Translations under genes and position numbers: made by a program
Source: an uncultured Dehalococcoidia bacterium
Lineage (GTDB): Bacteria; Chloroflexota; Dehalococcoidia; Lucifugimonadales; UBA3495
DNA: 64,000 nt
Direction of reading: 5' to 3'
NCBI GenBank assembly: GCA_958296385.1
Contig: OY282494.1
Coordinates: forward strand, 95,416 to 159,415
Shown here: piece after piece, positions 44,371-52,818 of the stretch
How the letters are laid out: the number at the start of each line of letters is the position of its first letter
Position numbering within the stretch: position 1 is the stretch's first letter
The notes under the pieces: model-generated
Database searches by the model: none
Seen by the model: the letters and a program-made list of their open reading frames with translations, nothing else
Told to the model about the DNA's origin: nothing

Positions 44371-44439
44371 AAGATTGACCGCACATCACATCGTGGGGGG
44401 GCGTCCGCCAATGGCGCATGGAATTGGCGGTAAGAAAGG

Positions 44440-44515
44440 TGGTGGAGCTGGCGGGAATCGAACCCGCTACCTCTTCAATGCCATTGAAGCGCTCTCCCAA
44501 ATGAGCTACAGCCCC
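44440..44515 (-). tRNA. tRNA-Ala (anticodon GGC), CCA encoded
   Basis: 76 nt on the minus strand. Acceptor GGGGCTG pairs with CAGCTCC and includes the G3:U70 wobble that marks alanine tRNAs. Anticodon arm CTTCA-ATGGCAT-TGAAG gives anticodon GGC. T arm contains GGTTCGATTCC. Discriminator A is followed by genomic CCA. Confidence 0.97.
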
Positions 44516-44553
44516 ACTGCGGCTCCGGCGGCGCAGCGCCCCGGAGGAACACT

Positions 44554-44583
44554 ATTCTAGCAGGCCGGCACAACCCCCCGCAA
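44554..44583 (-). promoter_or_regulatory. Promoter for tRNA-Ala
   Basis: Minus strand TTGCGG (44578-44583), 18-base spacer, TAGAAT (44554-44559), about 38 bases before the tRNA 5' end. Confidence 0.55.
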
Positions 44584-44615
44584 CCGCTTGATTGCCGCCG
44601 GCGAAATCGGTACGC

Positions 44616-45056
44616 TCACTCGCGGGATGGCAGGGTGAGCAGGGCGGTGCCGATGATGTAGGGGCGATCCGGCACCGGGCCGGTCATGGTGATGTCGCAC
44701 TGCACCTGGTTCAGGCCGTCTTGCTGGCTGGTGTCGCTAATCTGAAACGCGACGTGCAACGGCTGGTTGTGCGGCACCGAGCCGCGGAACACCAGGTCAA
44801 GGTCGGACACCACGCCGGGGCCGGCCCAGTCGGTGAGGGCGCGGGACACCAGGGCCATGCTCATAATGCCCGGCACGATGGGGGCGTCCAGCCCCACCCT
44901 TTCCGCCTCGGCCTGGTCGGTAAAGCGGTTGGGGTGCGGGTTGCCCCACAGGGAGCAGAAGTCAATCACCTGCTCATCGGTTACCGAGAGGATGATAGGG
45001 CCAATCTCGTCGCCGAGTTCGGTGTCCTCAAAGTACAGTTTGGCGGTTGCTGGCAT
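44616..45056 (-). CDS. MaoC-like hot-dog hydratase
   Basis: 146 residues from ATG 45056. Hot-dog fold with MaoC pattern: LYFEDTELGDEIGPI at the N-terminus, NPHPNRFTDQAEAERVGLDA carrying the catalytic-type Asp/His region, then IVPGIMSMALVSRALTDW. Such proteins hydrate trans-2-enoyl-CoA, sometimes (R)-specifically. It lies 7 bp after a second hot-dog gene; the two probably form one heteromeric hydratase. Could in principle feed (R)-hydroxyacyl-CoA to PHA synthesis, which is inference. Confidence 0.85.
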   Translation of the reverse strand: MPATAKLYFEDTELGDEIGPIILSVTDEQVIDFCSLWGNPHPNRFTDQAEAERVGLDAPIVPGIMSMALVSRALTDWAGPGVVSDLDLVFRGSVPHNQPLHVAFQISDTSQQDGLNQVQCDITMTGPVPDRPYIIGTALLTLPSRE

Positions 45057-45063
45057 TGCGACA

Positions 45064-45516
45064 TCACTCCCGAACGACCTGAGAGCGCTGCACTTCGGCG
45101 ACCACCGTGCCGTCCTGATTGCGGAAAGTGGTTTCCCAAACGACGTGCACCATAGTGCCGGAGCGCCCGGTTTTGGTATAGACGTCCTTGAGATGCGATG
45201 ATGCGGTGAGCCGGTCGCCGGCGACGACGGGCGCGCGGGGTTCCACGCGCTGGCCGCCGTGAAACTGGCGCCGCCCAAACTGCAACTTGATGTCGGGCAG
45301 CTCGCCGCGCTCAAAGAGGGCGCACATCGTGGGCGGAGCGACGACATTGCCGTAGCCGGCGGCGCGGGCGGCGTCCGCGTCGGTAAAGATGGGATTGTCC
45401 TCGCCCACGCTGCGGGTGTAGGTGGCGATAATCTCCGGCGTAACGTCAAACGGGCCGGACTCGTGCTCCACGCCGTAGAGGGAATGGTCGTATTCGTAGT
45501 CAATTGCAGTGGGCAT
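45064..45516 (-). CDS. FAS1-like/MaoC N-terminal-type dehydratase subunit
   Basis: 150 residues from ATG 45516, which has TTGGAG upstream; the TTG at 45531 is less likely. Contains SVGEDNPIFTDADAARAAGY and VVAPPTMCALFERGE, typical of the MaoC N-terminal dehydratase group, then QRVEPRAPVVAGDRLTAS. Cotranscribed with the following MaoC gene. Substrate unknown; paired split hydratases of this kind act on hydroxyacyl-CoA thioesters. Confidence 0.85.
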   Translation of the reverse strand: MPTAIDYEYDHSLYGVEHESGPFDVTPEIIATYTRSVGEDNPIFTDADAARAAGYGNVVAPPTMCALFERGELPDIKLQFGRRQFHGGQRVEPRAPVVAGDRLTASSHLKDVYTKTGRSGTMVHVVWETTFRNQDGTVVAEVQRSQVVRE

Positions 45517-45552
45517 CAGGGTAATCTCCAACAGGCCGCTTCAGCGGACGGT

Positions 45553-46215
45553 TCAGCTGACGGGAGCGGCGGCGGTTTCGGCGATGGGCACCGGGCGGAA
45601 CTGGCCGGACATTAGAGCCTCAACCAGCTGTTCGCTGGTGGCGATGTTGGCCTTGAACTCGGTTACGACGCGCCCGATGTGGCTGGCCAGGTGAGCATCG
45701 CTGCCGCCGGTGCCCAGGTAGCCGGTGCGCTGGCAAAGCTCGTCGGCGCGCTCGTTCTCCTCAGGCTTGCTGCCGCCGTTCACCCGCTCAACGATGGACA
45801 CGTCGTCAAACCGTTCGCCCAGGGCCATGTACTCGACCAAGCCGATACCAAAGCGGCCGGGATGCGCGGGAACGACAAAGCCGCCATGATGTCGCGCGGC
45901 CTTAATCAGCTCCCGCCCGTCCATCTTGACGTCGCCGAAATCAACGTCGCGGGCCAGGCCGGGGGTGATGTTATAGACCAGCATATGGCCAAAGCAGGTA
46001 TCCAGCTCAGCGCCCTTAAGCACAATCACGCCGTACTGCTCCGCCAGCTGCGAATAGTCAACGTCAAAATCGTACTGCCGATGCTCGGTAAGCACGATGC
46101 CGTCAACGGTAAAACCCCGCTTGCGCAGCACGTTAATCCACTTCAAATACTGCTCAACGGTAGCGCGCGAATCGTCCGACGCAACGGAATGAGAATGCAA
46201 GTCAAGGTAAGTCAA
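45553..46215 (-). CDS. PHP domain metal-dependent phosphoesterase
   Basis: 220 residues, a stand-alone PHP domain. Metal-binding motifs in order: DLHSHSVASDD, LTEHRQYDFD, GAELDTCFGH, PAHPGRFG and GGSDAHLASHIG. Related proteins hydrolyse phosphodiesters such as RNase AM or nucleotide substrates; the exact reaction cannot be inferred. Follows nothing on its strand upstream except repeat copy D. Confidence 0.9.
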   Translation of the reverse strand: MTYLDLHSHSVASDDSRATVEQYLKWINVLRKRGFTVDGIVLTEHRQYDFDVDYSQLAEQYGVIVLKGAELDTCFGHMLVYNITPGLARDVDFGDVKMDGRELIKAARHHGGFVVPAHPGRFGIGLVEYMALGERFDDVSIVERVNGGSKPEENERADELCQRTGYLGTGGSDAHLASHIGRVVTEFKANIATSEQLVEALMSGQFRPVPIAETAAAPVS

Positions 46216-46365
46216 AGAGCCGGCCTCCGGGGACGCAAAATGGCGATTGCCGCCAGCAGTTGATTATATGGCGCAGCGGGCCGGGATGCAACCGGGGGGG
46301 CGATGCCTGCGAAATTCCACGGGAGAATTTCGAGTGACACCTGCCCATTGTCAACCGCACTTCCA

Positions 46366-46787
46366 TTCTGCATAATAGCCATATCGGGCATCTCAACCAA
46401 CCGATCCCCGCCTCCAGCCGTTCTCAGTACGAGGCATCCCTGGAGCGCGGGGCCATCACACCACACCGCTAGCACAACCACCGGAGATTCAAGTCACCAC
46501 GGCCACCCCGTCAGCATCCAAATCGCAATCGGCCAGGCCGTCTATCCCTGCTTCCACAGCGCGGACGGTACTCCGCAGGGTATCGAGCTTCAGCCCGCGT
46601 GCTGCCTCTCATTAGGGCAGGACACGTAAAATGAAGGTCCGTAATAGTTGCGTAAAAACCTTCCGGCCGTAAGGGCTGACAACGACTTGAATCTCCGGCA
46701 ACCACCACCAAGCTGACCGACATTAAACCAAACCGAACCCACCGCCCGATAGCCCGGTACGAATACCCGCCCGATAGGAGCAACTTT
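46366..46787 (+). repeat. Intergenic repeat family, copy D (left end missing)
   Basis: Same orientation as A and B but lacking the palindrome module. Core bounded by CGGAGATTCAAGTC (46482-46495) and GACTTGAATCTCCG (46684-46697). Shares with copy A an uninterrupted identical stretch of nearly 70 bases ending at GAAGGTCC. Occupies most of the gap between the PHP gene and the CoA-transferase. Confidence 0.88.
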
Positions 46788-46817
46788 GCCAGACAAATCC
46801 CGCCGGGCCCGCCCGGC

Positions 46818-46846
46818 TTGCCGATTACCCCGCGCCGGCGTAAAAT
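46818..46846 (+). promoter_or_regulatory. Promoter for the CoA-transferase at 46928
   Basis: TTGCCG (46818-46823), 17-base spacer, TAAAAT (46841-46846). Just outside repeat copy D, predicted start near 46853. Confidence 0.6.
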
Positions 46847-46927
46847 GGCGCAACTCACTGTCCCCCGGAGCCCGGCATACCGGCAGCTCCGGCCGTCACC
46901 AAAACCTGGCATTTAGGAGAACCGCTC

Positions 46928-48142
46928 ATGGCAGAAGCGAAAGGCCCTCTGGATGGAATACGCGTCATCGACCTGGGACGACACCAGGCCGGTCCCCGTT
47001 GCGCGCAAGTGCTGGCCCGTTTGGGCGCAGAAGTTATCAAAGTCGAGCGGTTGGGCGGCGAGGAAACCCGCTACCACGCCCCCTGGGTGCGTAAGCAGTC
47101 CGCCTATTGGGTGCAGTACAACAGCGGCAAAAAGAGCCTCAGCATCGACCTCCGCAAGGAATCCGGCAAAGAAGTCCTCCGCAAGCTCGTCAAGGTTTCC
47201 GACGTTCTTTTGCAGAACTTCCGCCCCGGCACCATCGATACCATGGGCTTCGGCTACGACGTCCTTTACGAGCTGAACCCTCGCATCATCATGGTCAACG
47301 TATCCGCCTACGGCCAGTTCGGCCCCTACCGCGAGCAGATTGGCTACGACCCCATCGGGCAAACCATGTCCGGCATCGCCATGGTTACCGGCGAGGAGGG
47401 AATGCCTCCGATTCGCGCCGGCGTGCCTATCATTGACCGCACCACTGCCCTGCACGCCGCCATCGGCACCCTGGCCGCCCTCCACGAGCGCGAGTCCTCC
47501 GGCGTCGGGCAGACCATTGACGCCTGCCTTGCCGACACCGGCTACAGCTACACCGAAATCCCCATCACCGCCTACCACGGCGCCGGCATCGAGCCCCGGC
47601 GCGGCGAGTCGGCGGCCCCCCCGTCCGGCACCTACCCTTGCGCCGACGGCTGGGTTCTCATCTCGGCCGGCGACCAGCATCACTGGCACCGCGTCTGCAA
47701 CGCCCTCGGCAAGCCGGAGTGGTTGGAGGATCCCCGTTTCACCACCCGCCACGAGCGCGGCGCCAACGGCGAAACCGTCAACCAGGCCATGCGCGACCTG
47801 ATGGCCAACATGACCATGAAAGAGGCCATCGCCCACTTCACCCACCACGACGTAGTGGCCGCCCCGGTCAACACCATCGCCCAGGCCGCCTCCGACCCCC
47901 ATCCCTGGGAGCGCCGCGCGATGGTTGAAGTCCCCGACTTTCTGGCCGGTTCCATCGCCGTCTCCGGCGATTTCTGGCACTTCAGCCGCACCCCCGCCGT
48001 CGTCGGCTCCACCCCGCAAGTCGGTGAGCACAACGAGGACGTCCTGACCGGCATCCTCGACTACACCGAGGCCGAGGTCCAGCAGCTTTACGAGGACAAC
48101 GTAATCGGCACCTTCCACCACTACGACGAAATCCCCGGCTAA
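46928..48142 (+). CDS. CaiB/BaiF (type III) CoA-transferase
   Basis: 404 residues. Transfers CoA between acids. N-terminal LDGIRVIDLGRHQAGPRCAQ and ARLGAEVIKVER, then NYNSGKKSLSIDLRKE-like segment, LLQNFRPGTIDTMGFGYDVL and IIDRTTALHAAIGTLAALHE, where the Asp corresponds to the catalytic residue of formyl-CoA transferase. Full length. Good ribosome site (TTTAGGAGA) before ATG 46928. Donor and acceptor unknown. Confidence 0.92.
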   Translation: MAEAKGPLDGIRVIDLGRHQAGPRCAQVLARLGAEVIKVERLGGEETRYHAPWVRKQSAYWVQYNSGKKSLSIDLRKESGKEVLRKLVKVSDVLLQNFRPGTIDTMGFGYDVLYELNPRIIMVNVSAYGQFGPYREQIGYDPIGQTMSGIAMVTGEEGMPPIRAGVPIIDRTTALHAAIGTLAALHERESSGVGQTIDACLADTGYSYTEIPITAYHGAGIEPRRGESAAPPSGTYPCADGWVLISAGDQHHWHRVCNALGKPEWLEDPRFTTRHERGANGETVNQAMRDLMANMTMKEAIAHFTHHDVVAAPVNTIAQAASDPHPWERRAMVEVPDFLAGSIAVSGDFWHFSRTPAVVGSTPQVGEHNEDVLTGILDYTEAEVQQLYEDNVIGTFHHYDEIPG

Positions 48143-48165
48143 TCGCCAAACGCACAACGCCAAAG

Positions 48166-48191
48166 CAGGGGTGAGATTTGCCTCACCCCTG
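48166..48191. terminator. Bidirectional terminator between CoA-transferase genes
   Basis: CAGGGGTGAG (48166-48175), loop ATTTGC, CTCACCCCTG (48182-48191), followed by TTTTGCTT on the plus side. Lies between convergent stops. Confidence 0.88.
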
Positions 48192-48214
48192 TTTTGCTTA
48201 ACGCTGACCCGGCG

Positions 48215-49459
48215 CTACGCCGCCCCCTCTGCCTCCAGCCCCGCCAGCTGCTCCGGCGTCAACCCGCCCAGCGAGCATAGTATCTCGGCGTTGTGCTGCC
48301 CCAGCGTTGGCGGCGTGCCGGCGTCCGGTTGGCGGCAGGCGGTGAGCCGGACGGGTGTTGCCAGCGTGCGGAACTCCCCGCCCAGCGTGTCGGCAACATC
48401 AACGAACATCCCCCGCGCCTGCAACTGCGGGCAGTCGGCCAGGTCGGCGATGCTTTGCGCCACGCCCATCGAGAACCCCAGCTCCGTCAGCCGCCCGGCC
48501 ACCTCCCACTTGGGCCGCTGCACCGACCATGTTTCAATGGCCGGTATCATCTCGTCAAAGACAAAATCGGCATCGGGAAACTGCTCCAGATAGCGCGCGT
48601 CCTGCTCCGGCAATTCCGCAAGACCCACCAGTTCCCAGAGCGCGGCCAGCCGCTGCCGACTGCGCACCCCGGCCATCACCACGTAGCCGTCGGACGCCCG
48701 CAGCGCCAGCCCCGCCCCCAGCGAGGCCGCCCGCGTGCGCCCCGGCATCACCCCGGTAGCCTGGTAAGCGTTCATATTGCTGATGACGTGCGACGCCATG
48801 CACTCGTACATCGCAACGTCCACGTGCTGCCCAACCCCGGTTTGCCGCCGCGTTTCCAGCGCCAGCACGATGCCCAGCGCCGCCCAAACGCCCGGCACCG
48901 AGTCGCCAATGTTGTCGCCTACCGCCTGCGGCGGCCCTCCGGGCGCCCCGGTAATCGCCATCCAGCCCGACATCGCCTGAATCGCCAGATTGTTGGCCGG
49001 CCAGTCCGAATACGGCCCCCGCGCGCCGTCCCCATAGCCCGTTATCTCCGCATAAATCAGACCCGGATTGACCTCCCCCAGCCGTTCGTAACCCAGCCCC
49101 AATCGGCGAAACGCCCCCGGCCCCCAGTTGTCCAGCAGCACGTCCGAGTTGGCAACCAGATTCTCAAACGCCGATTTGCCAACCGGATTCCGCAAATCCA
49201 GCGTTACGCTTTTCTTGTTGCGATTCACCCCCAAAAACCGGCTGCTGACCTGCCCGCCATCGCCGTCCGCATCGCCCAGAAACGGCCCCCGCCCCCGGGC
49301 CAAATCCCCGCTGCCCGGACGTTCAATCTTGATAACCTCCGCCCCCATATCGGCCAGTATCAGCGAGCAAAACGGCCCCGCCACAATATGCGTAGCATCC
49401 AGCACCCGGATACCCTCCAGCGGCAGCGGCAAACCGGCGTTATCGGCATCATTAACCAT
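48215..49459 (-). CDS. CaiB/BaiF (type III) CoA-transferase, second gene
   Basis: 414 residues. PLEGIRVLDATHIVAGPFCS, ADMGAEVIKIERPGSGDLAR, NRNKKSVTLDLRNP and LLDNWGPGAFRRLGLGYERL are family segments; GDSVPGVWAALGIVLALETR carries the Asp at the catalytic position. Only moderately similar to the gene at 46928, so not a recent duplicate. Convergent with it. Substrate unknown. Confidence 0.92.
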   Translation of the reverse strand: MVNDADNAGLPLPLEGIRVLDATHIVAGPFCSLILADMGAEVIKIERPGSGDLARGRGPFLGDADGDGGQVSSRFLGVNRNKKSVTLDLRNPVGKSAFENLVANSDVLLDNWGPGAFRRLGLGYERLGEVNPGLIYAEITGYGDGARGPYSDWPANNLAIQAMSGWMAITGAPGGPPQAVGDNIGDSVPGVWAALGIVLALETRRQTGVGQHVDVAMYECMASHVISNMNAYQATGVMPGRTRAASLGAGLALRASDGYVVMAGVRSRQRLAALWELVGLAELPEQDARYLEQFPDADFVFDEMIPAIETWSVQRPKWEVAGRLTELGFSMGVAQSIADLADCPQLQARGMFVDVADTLGGEFRTLATPVRLTACRQPDAGTPPTLGQHNAEILCSLGGLTPEQLAGLEAEGAA

Positions 49460-49482
49460 CTGTCAAACCCTCCAAGATGCTA

Positions 49483-49699
49483 GGTAGCGTTCCATTTTAG
49501 GTGGTTTAGTTTCCCTAATGTCATTCTGAGCGCCCTTTCCCCCAATGTCATTCTGAGCGCAGCGAAGAATCTCGACAGCGTAGCAACGGCGTTGCCCCCA
49601 AAGTGTGCCCTACGTCATCGAGATTCTTCGCTGCGCTCAGAATGACATTAGGAATGGCCGGCGGTGGGCTGATTAAACCACCTAAAACGAAACGCTACC
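49483..49699. mobile_element. MITE-like element with 26-bp terminal inverted repeats
   Basis: 217 bp. Ends GGTAGCGTTCCATTTTAGGT... (49483-49508) and its near-perfect complement (49674-49699), 24 of 26 bases matching. Inside, a second inverted pair contains GTCATTCTGAGCGCAGCGAA and its complement, the kind of GCGCTCAGAATGAC repeat widespread in bacterial intergenic DNA. No coding capacity. A related right end lies at 27138-27197. Confidence 0.8.
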
Positions 49700-49704
49700 A
49701 GACG

Positions 49705-50457
49705 CTATCCGACGTACTCCGCCAGCGAGCGCAGCGCGGCGCGGCTGCCCCGGCGCATCGGTACAAAGTGGCTGAAGCAAATCGTATCAAAGTCCAGCTC
49801 CGTCATTTTAAGAATCGATTGCCGGGCCGTGTCCATATCGTCGGTGAAATAGCGGGATGGCAGCGTCAAGCGGTTGCCCCGCCGTTGCAGCGCATCGCCA
49901 ACGATGAGTATTCCGTCGTCGGGAAAGTGCAGGCTGATGCTGCCCGGCGTGTGGCCCGGCGTGTGCACCACCCGCGCCCCGTTCAGCAGCGGCAGCGCAT
50001 CCCCATCCCGCAGCGGCTCCACCCGCCCGATGGCCGGCGGACGCATTGCCCGCACCAGCGGCGCCAGCAGCGCCCGCAGCCACCACTGCTGCGCCGGATT
50101 CGGCATCGGGTAATCCGGTTCCTGCCGCAGATACGACACGTCCAGATGAAACGCCCCTACGTCCGCATCGGTAGCCCGCTGCAACCCGGCCATACCGCCG
50201 ACGTGGTCCAGATGATAATGCGTGGCAATCAGCCGCCGCACCGCATCCGGCCCGTACCCCTGCCGGCGCAAAAAGTTGAGCAGACGACCGCTGCTGATAC
50301 GCCACCCGCCGTCAATCAGCGCCACGCCGCCATCCGATTCGGACGACGACATCGCCACGATAAACACGCTGGTGGTGAGCAAAGAGCGCTGGTACAAGCC
50401 GGGGATAATCTCGCCGACTTCAACGCGGGGGCCCGGAATACGCGGGTAACGGAGCAA
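49705..50457 (-). CDS. MBL-fold metallo-hydrolase
   Basis: 250 residues. Beta-lactamase-like zinc fold with THYHLDHVGG (HxHxDH motif, about residue 78), a GDALQ metal site (about 183), HTPGHTPGSISLHF and C-terminal FSHFV. General thioester or ester hydrolase type; substrate not predictable. Next on the strand after the acyl-CoA ligase (23 bp), so it may be part of the same operon as the B12 mutase subunit. Confidence 0.88.
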   Translation of the reverse strand: MLRYPRIPGPRVEVGEIIPGLYQRSLLTTSVFIVAMSSSESDGGVALIDGGWRISSGRLLNFLRRQGYGPDAVRRLIATHYHLDHVGGMAGLQRATDADVGAFHLDVSYLRQEPDYPMPNPAQQWWLRALLAPLVRAMRPPAIGRVEPLRDGDALPLLNGARVVHTPGHTPGSISLHFPDDGILIVGDALQRRGNRLTLPSRYFTDDMDTARQSILKMTELDFDTICFSHFVPMRRGSRAALRSLAEYVG

Positions 50458-50480
50458 GGGTTCCGTCCCATCCGACAGGA

Positions 50481-51902
50481 CTACCGCAGGTCAATGACCC
50501 GTCGGGCCTTGAACTGCGTCCGCTCAAACTCTCCCTCCGTCCGCAGCTCCACCGACACCCCGATGCCCAAGGCCCGGCGCAGCGCAGCGGCTACCTCATC
50601 GCGCAGTCCCTCCAAACCGGCCGGCCCCGCCTCGCCGGCCGACGCCCAAACCGTTGCGGACACCTCGGTTTGCACCGTCAGCCGGTCCAGATAGCCGCGT
50701 TCCTGCTCCACCACCAGCCGGAACTCACCGCCAAAATCATCCCGCGCCCGCAGCACGTCCTCAATCCGGGATGGAAACACGTTCTGCCCCCGGATAATCA
50801 GCATATCGTCGGCCCGCCCGTAGATTCCCCACGGCAGCGTCGGATAGGTGCGCCCGCAGGGGCAGTCCACCATCTCCCAGCGGGCAATATCCCCCGACCA
50901 GTAGCGTATCATCGGCTGCGATTCCCGCTCCAGGTGCGTGTACACCGGAACCCCCTCGCCGCCCAGCGGCACCGGCGCGTGGCGGTCGGCATCCACCAGT
51001 TCCGTGTACACAATGTCCTGCCACAGGTGCATCCCCCGCGCCAGGTGGCGGCAGCCGCCGTTGCTCATCCAGGGCGTCATCTCCGCCATACTGCCCTGGT
51101 CAACCACCTGGCAGCCGTAAGCATCGGCGATGGCCTGGCGCGTCGCCGGCACGCTGGCGCCGGGTTCGCCGCTGAAAAACATCAGACGAAATGCGAAATC
51201 GGAGCGTGGGTCAACGCCCATTTCCCGCGCGGTTTCGGCAAGATAAAGCGCATAAGACGGCGTAGCGTAGAGGGCAGTAGGCTGTACCATCTGAGCCCAC
51301 TCCACCGCGCGCTCCGTCTGTCCGGGGACGCCGGCCCCGAACGGAAAGCAGGTCGCTCCGAGACGCTCGGCGCCCACCAAAGCCCCCCAGCTGCCCACGT
51401 AAAGACTGAACACCGCAGCCACCATAACGGTATCGTGAGGACGCACGCCAGCCGCCCACAAGATGCGCGCGTGGGCCTCGCCGATACGTTCCCAATCGCA
51501 CCGGCTGATGCCAAAGACGGTAGGACGCCCGGTAGTGCCGGACGTGCCATGCACCCGGTAGATTTGCTCCGGCGGCACGCACAAAAACCGACCGTAAGGA
51601 GGATAATCCTCCTGCTCCTGACGCACGTGTTCTTTGGTTAATACAGGCAGCCGGGCAAACTCCTCCAAACTGCCAATGTTGGCCGGGTCAACACCGGCAT
51701 CCCGCCAGAACTCCCGATAAAACCCGCTGCGCTCCCAGGCATAACGAACCTGCCCCCGCAGCTTGTCCAGAATGACGCCATCCCGTTCCGCCGGCGGCAT
51801 AGTTTCCAGCCGGAAATCCCAATGCTCAGCATCAGGATGCGGAACATAAGACGGGTCATACTGCGGCGGCCAGTAATGCGATGCCCCCGATGTCTGCGCC
51901 AT
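50481..51902 (-). CDS. Acyl-CoA ligase, phenylacetate-CoA ligase (PaaK) type
   Basis: 473 residues from ATG 51902. Adenylate-forming ligase. AMP motifs: YRVHGTSGTTGRPTVFGISR (P-loop), MVAAVFSLYVG region, then YWSGDIARWEMVDCPCGRTY and RADDMLIIRGQNVFPSRIED of the C-terminal hinge. PaaK-family members also activate 2-hydroxyisobutyrate in organisms using the B12 mutase route. The gene starts 11 bp after the B12-binding mutase subunit on the same strand, which suggests it makes the CoA ester for that mutase. Substrate assignment is inference. Confidence 0.88.
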   Translation of the reverse strand: MAQTSGASHYWPPQYDPSYVPHPDAEHWDFRLETMPPAERDGVILDKLRGQVRYAWERSGFYREFWRDAGVDPANIGSLEEFARLPVLTKEHVRQEQEDYPPYGRFLCVPPEQIYRVHGTSGTTGRPTVFGISRCDWERIGEAHARILWAAGVRPHDTVMVAAVFSLYVGSWGALVGAERLGATCFPFGAGVPGQTERAVEWAQMVQPTALYATPSYALYLAETAREMGVDPRSDFAFRLMFFSGEPGASVPATRQAIADAYGCQVVDQGSMAEMTPWMSNGGCRHLARGMHLWQDIVYTELVDADRHAPVPLGGEGVPVYTHLERESQPMIRYWSGDIARWEMVDCPCGRTYPTLPWGIYGRADDMLIIRGQNVFPSRIEDVLRARDDFGGEFRLVVEQERGYLDRLTVQTEVSATVWASAGEAGPAGLEGLRDEVAAALRRALGIGVSVELRTEGEFERTQFKARRVIDLR

Positions 51903-51913
51903 ATCCTGCCCCC

Positions 51914-52405
51914 TCACTCCGCCCTACTATCCGGCCCGTTCTCTCGATGCGAGATAACCGGGCCATGTCCCCCATCGCCAAGGGCCGTGCGGATAAAATC
52001 CACCATCTGCCCGGTAAAACTGCCCACCGGAAACACCCCATCCACGCCCATAGCCCGCAGCGAATCCACGTCAGCATCAGGGATAGTGCCGCCAACCAGC
52101 AGCATCACGTCACCAACACCATCCCCCTCGCCGCGCAGACCGTGCCGCCGCAAAGCATCAGTCAACCGGGGAATCAACCGCAAATGCGCCCCGGAAAGAA
52201 TACTAATCCCCACCACGTCCACGTCCTCCTGAGCCGCCGCCGCCGCAACCTGGTCAGCAGTAACCCGCATCCCCAGATAAACCACCTCCATCCCCGCATC
52301 CCGCAGCGCCCGCGCAATAACCTTAACCCCCCGGTCATGCCCATCCAAACCAAGCTTGGCCAGGAGGATGCGGGGGGGAGGGGTGCCAGTGTGAGGATTA
52401 GTCAT
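51914..52405 (-). CDS. hcmB: B12-binding small subunit of acyl-CoA mutase (HcmB-like)
   Basis: 163 residues from ATG 52405. Cobalamin-binding fold: [20 protein letters not shown] contains DxHxxG with the cobalt-ligand histidine, then VVGISILSGAHLRLIPRL and VMLLVGGTIPD. It is a stand-alone domain as in 2-hydroxyisobutyryl- and isobutyryl-CoA mutases. Its large subunit is encoded 8 kb away at 60093. The last 20 residues are extra. A near-identical copy of the first 40 codons lies at 62799. Symbol is given by analogy with the large-subunit signature. Confidence 0.85.
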   Translation of the reverse strand: MTNPHTGTPPPRILLAKLGLDGHDRGVKVIARALRDAGMEVVYLGMRVTADQVAAAAAQEDVDVVGISILSGAHLRLIPRLTDALRRHGLRGEGDGVGDVMLLVGGTIPDADVDSLRAMGVDGVFPVGSFTGQMVDFIRTALGDGGHGPVISHRENGPDSRAE

Positions 52406-52818
52406 TATCGTTATCGCCGGAGCCTGCTGTACATGGCAACAGCATAACAGCCCAGATCCGATTTGTGTATGATGCGCTGAGTTCAACGCCGGTTCACAAA
52501 AAAACGCCGGGCGTCTAGCGCGTACATTAGCCGGCTCAACGCTGGACGCCGGTTCCAAAACGTTTCGGATGGCAAAGCTCCAATCAAGCCTTGCCGTTTT
52601 CTTTCGATTGGCTTGCGGTTGCCAGTATCGCTGCTGTCTGGCAGAATGGGTACTTGCGATTGCTTGTTTTGCTGACTTGGATCGAGAGTAATCCGAAGGC
52701 GTGCCGGATGGGAGTTGTTCGGCGGCGTGGAACGGGCTCCGATTTTAGCTTTTCCTGAACTGAACAATTTGAACGGGCGCCTCAACCGGATGCGCCCCAG
52801 CTACGGAGGTACTGCCCC
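52406..52818. other. Intergenic region between divergent hcmB and thrC
   Basis: 413 bp without a supported gene. Contains several weak inverted pieces (for example GCCAG...CTGGC near 52620-52645) and GGAGGT just before thrC. I see no recognisable riboswitch. Promoters for both genes presumably lie here but none matches consensus well. Confidence 0.5.

Noticed and set aside
44616-45503. Single 295-codon gene covering both MaoC-type genes
   Set aside because: Its N-terminal part is out of frame with the conserved hot-dog gene at 45064-45516; two separate genes with proper starts explain the region better.
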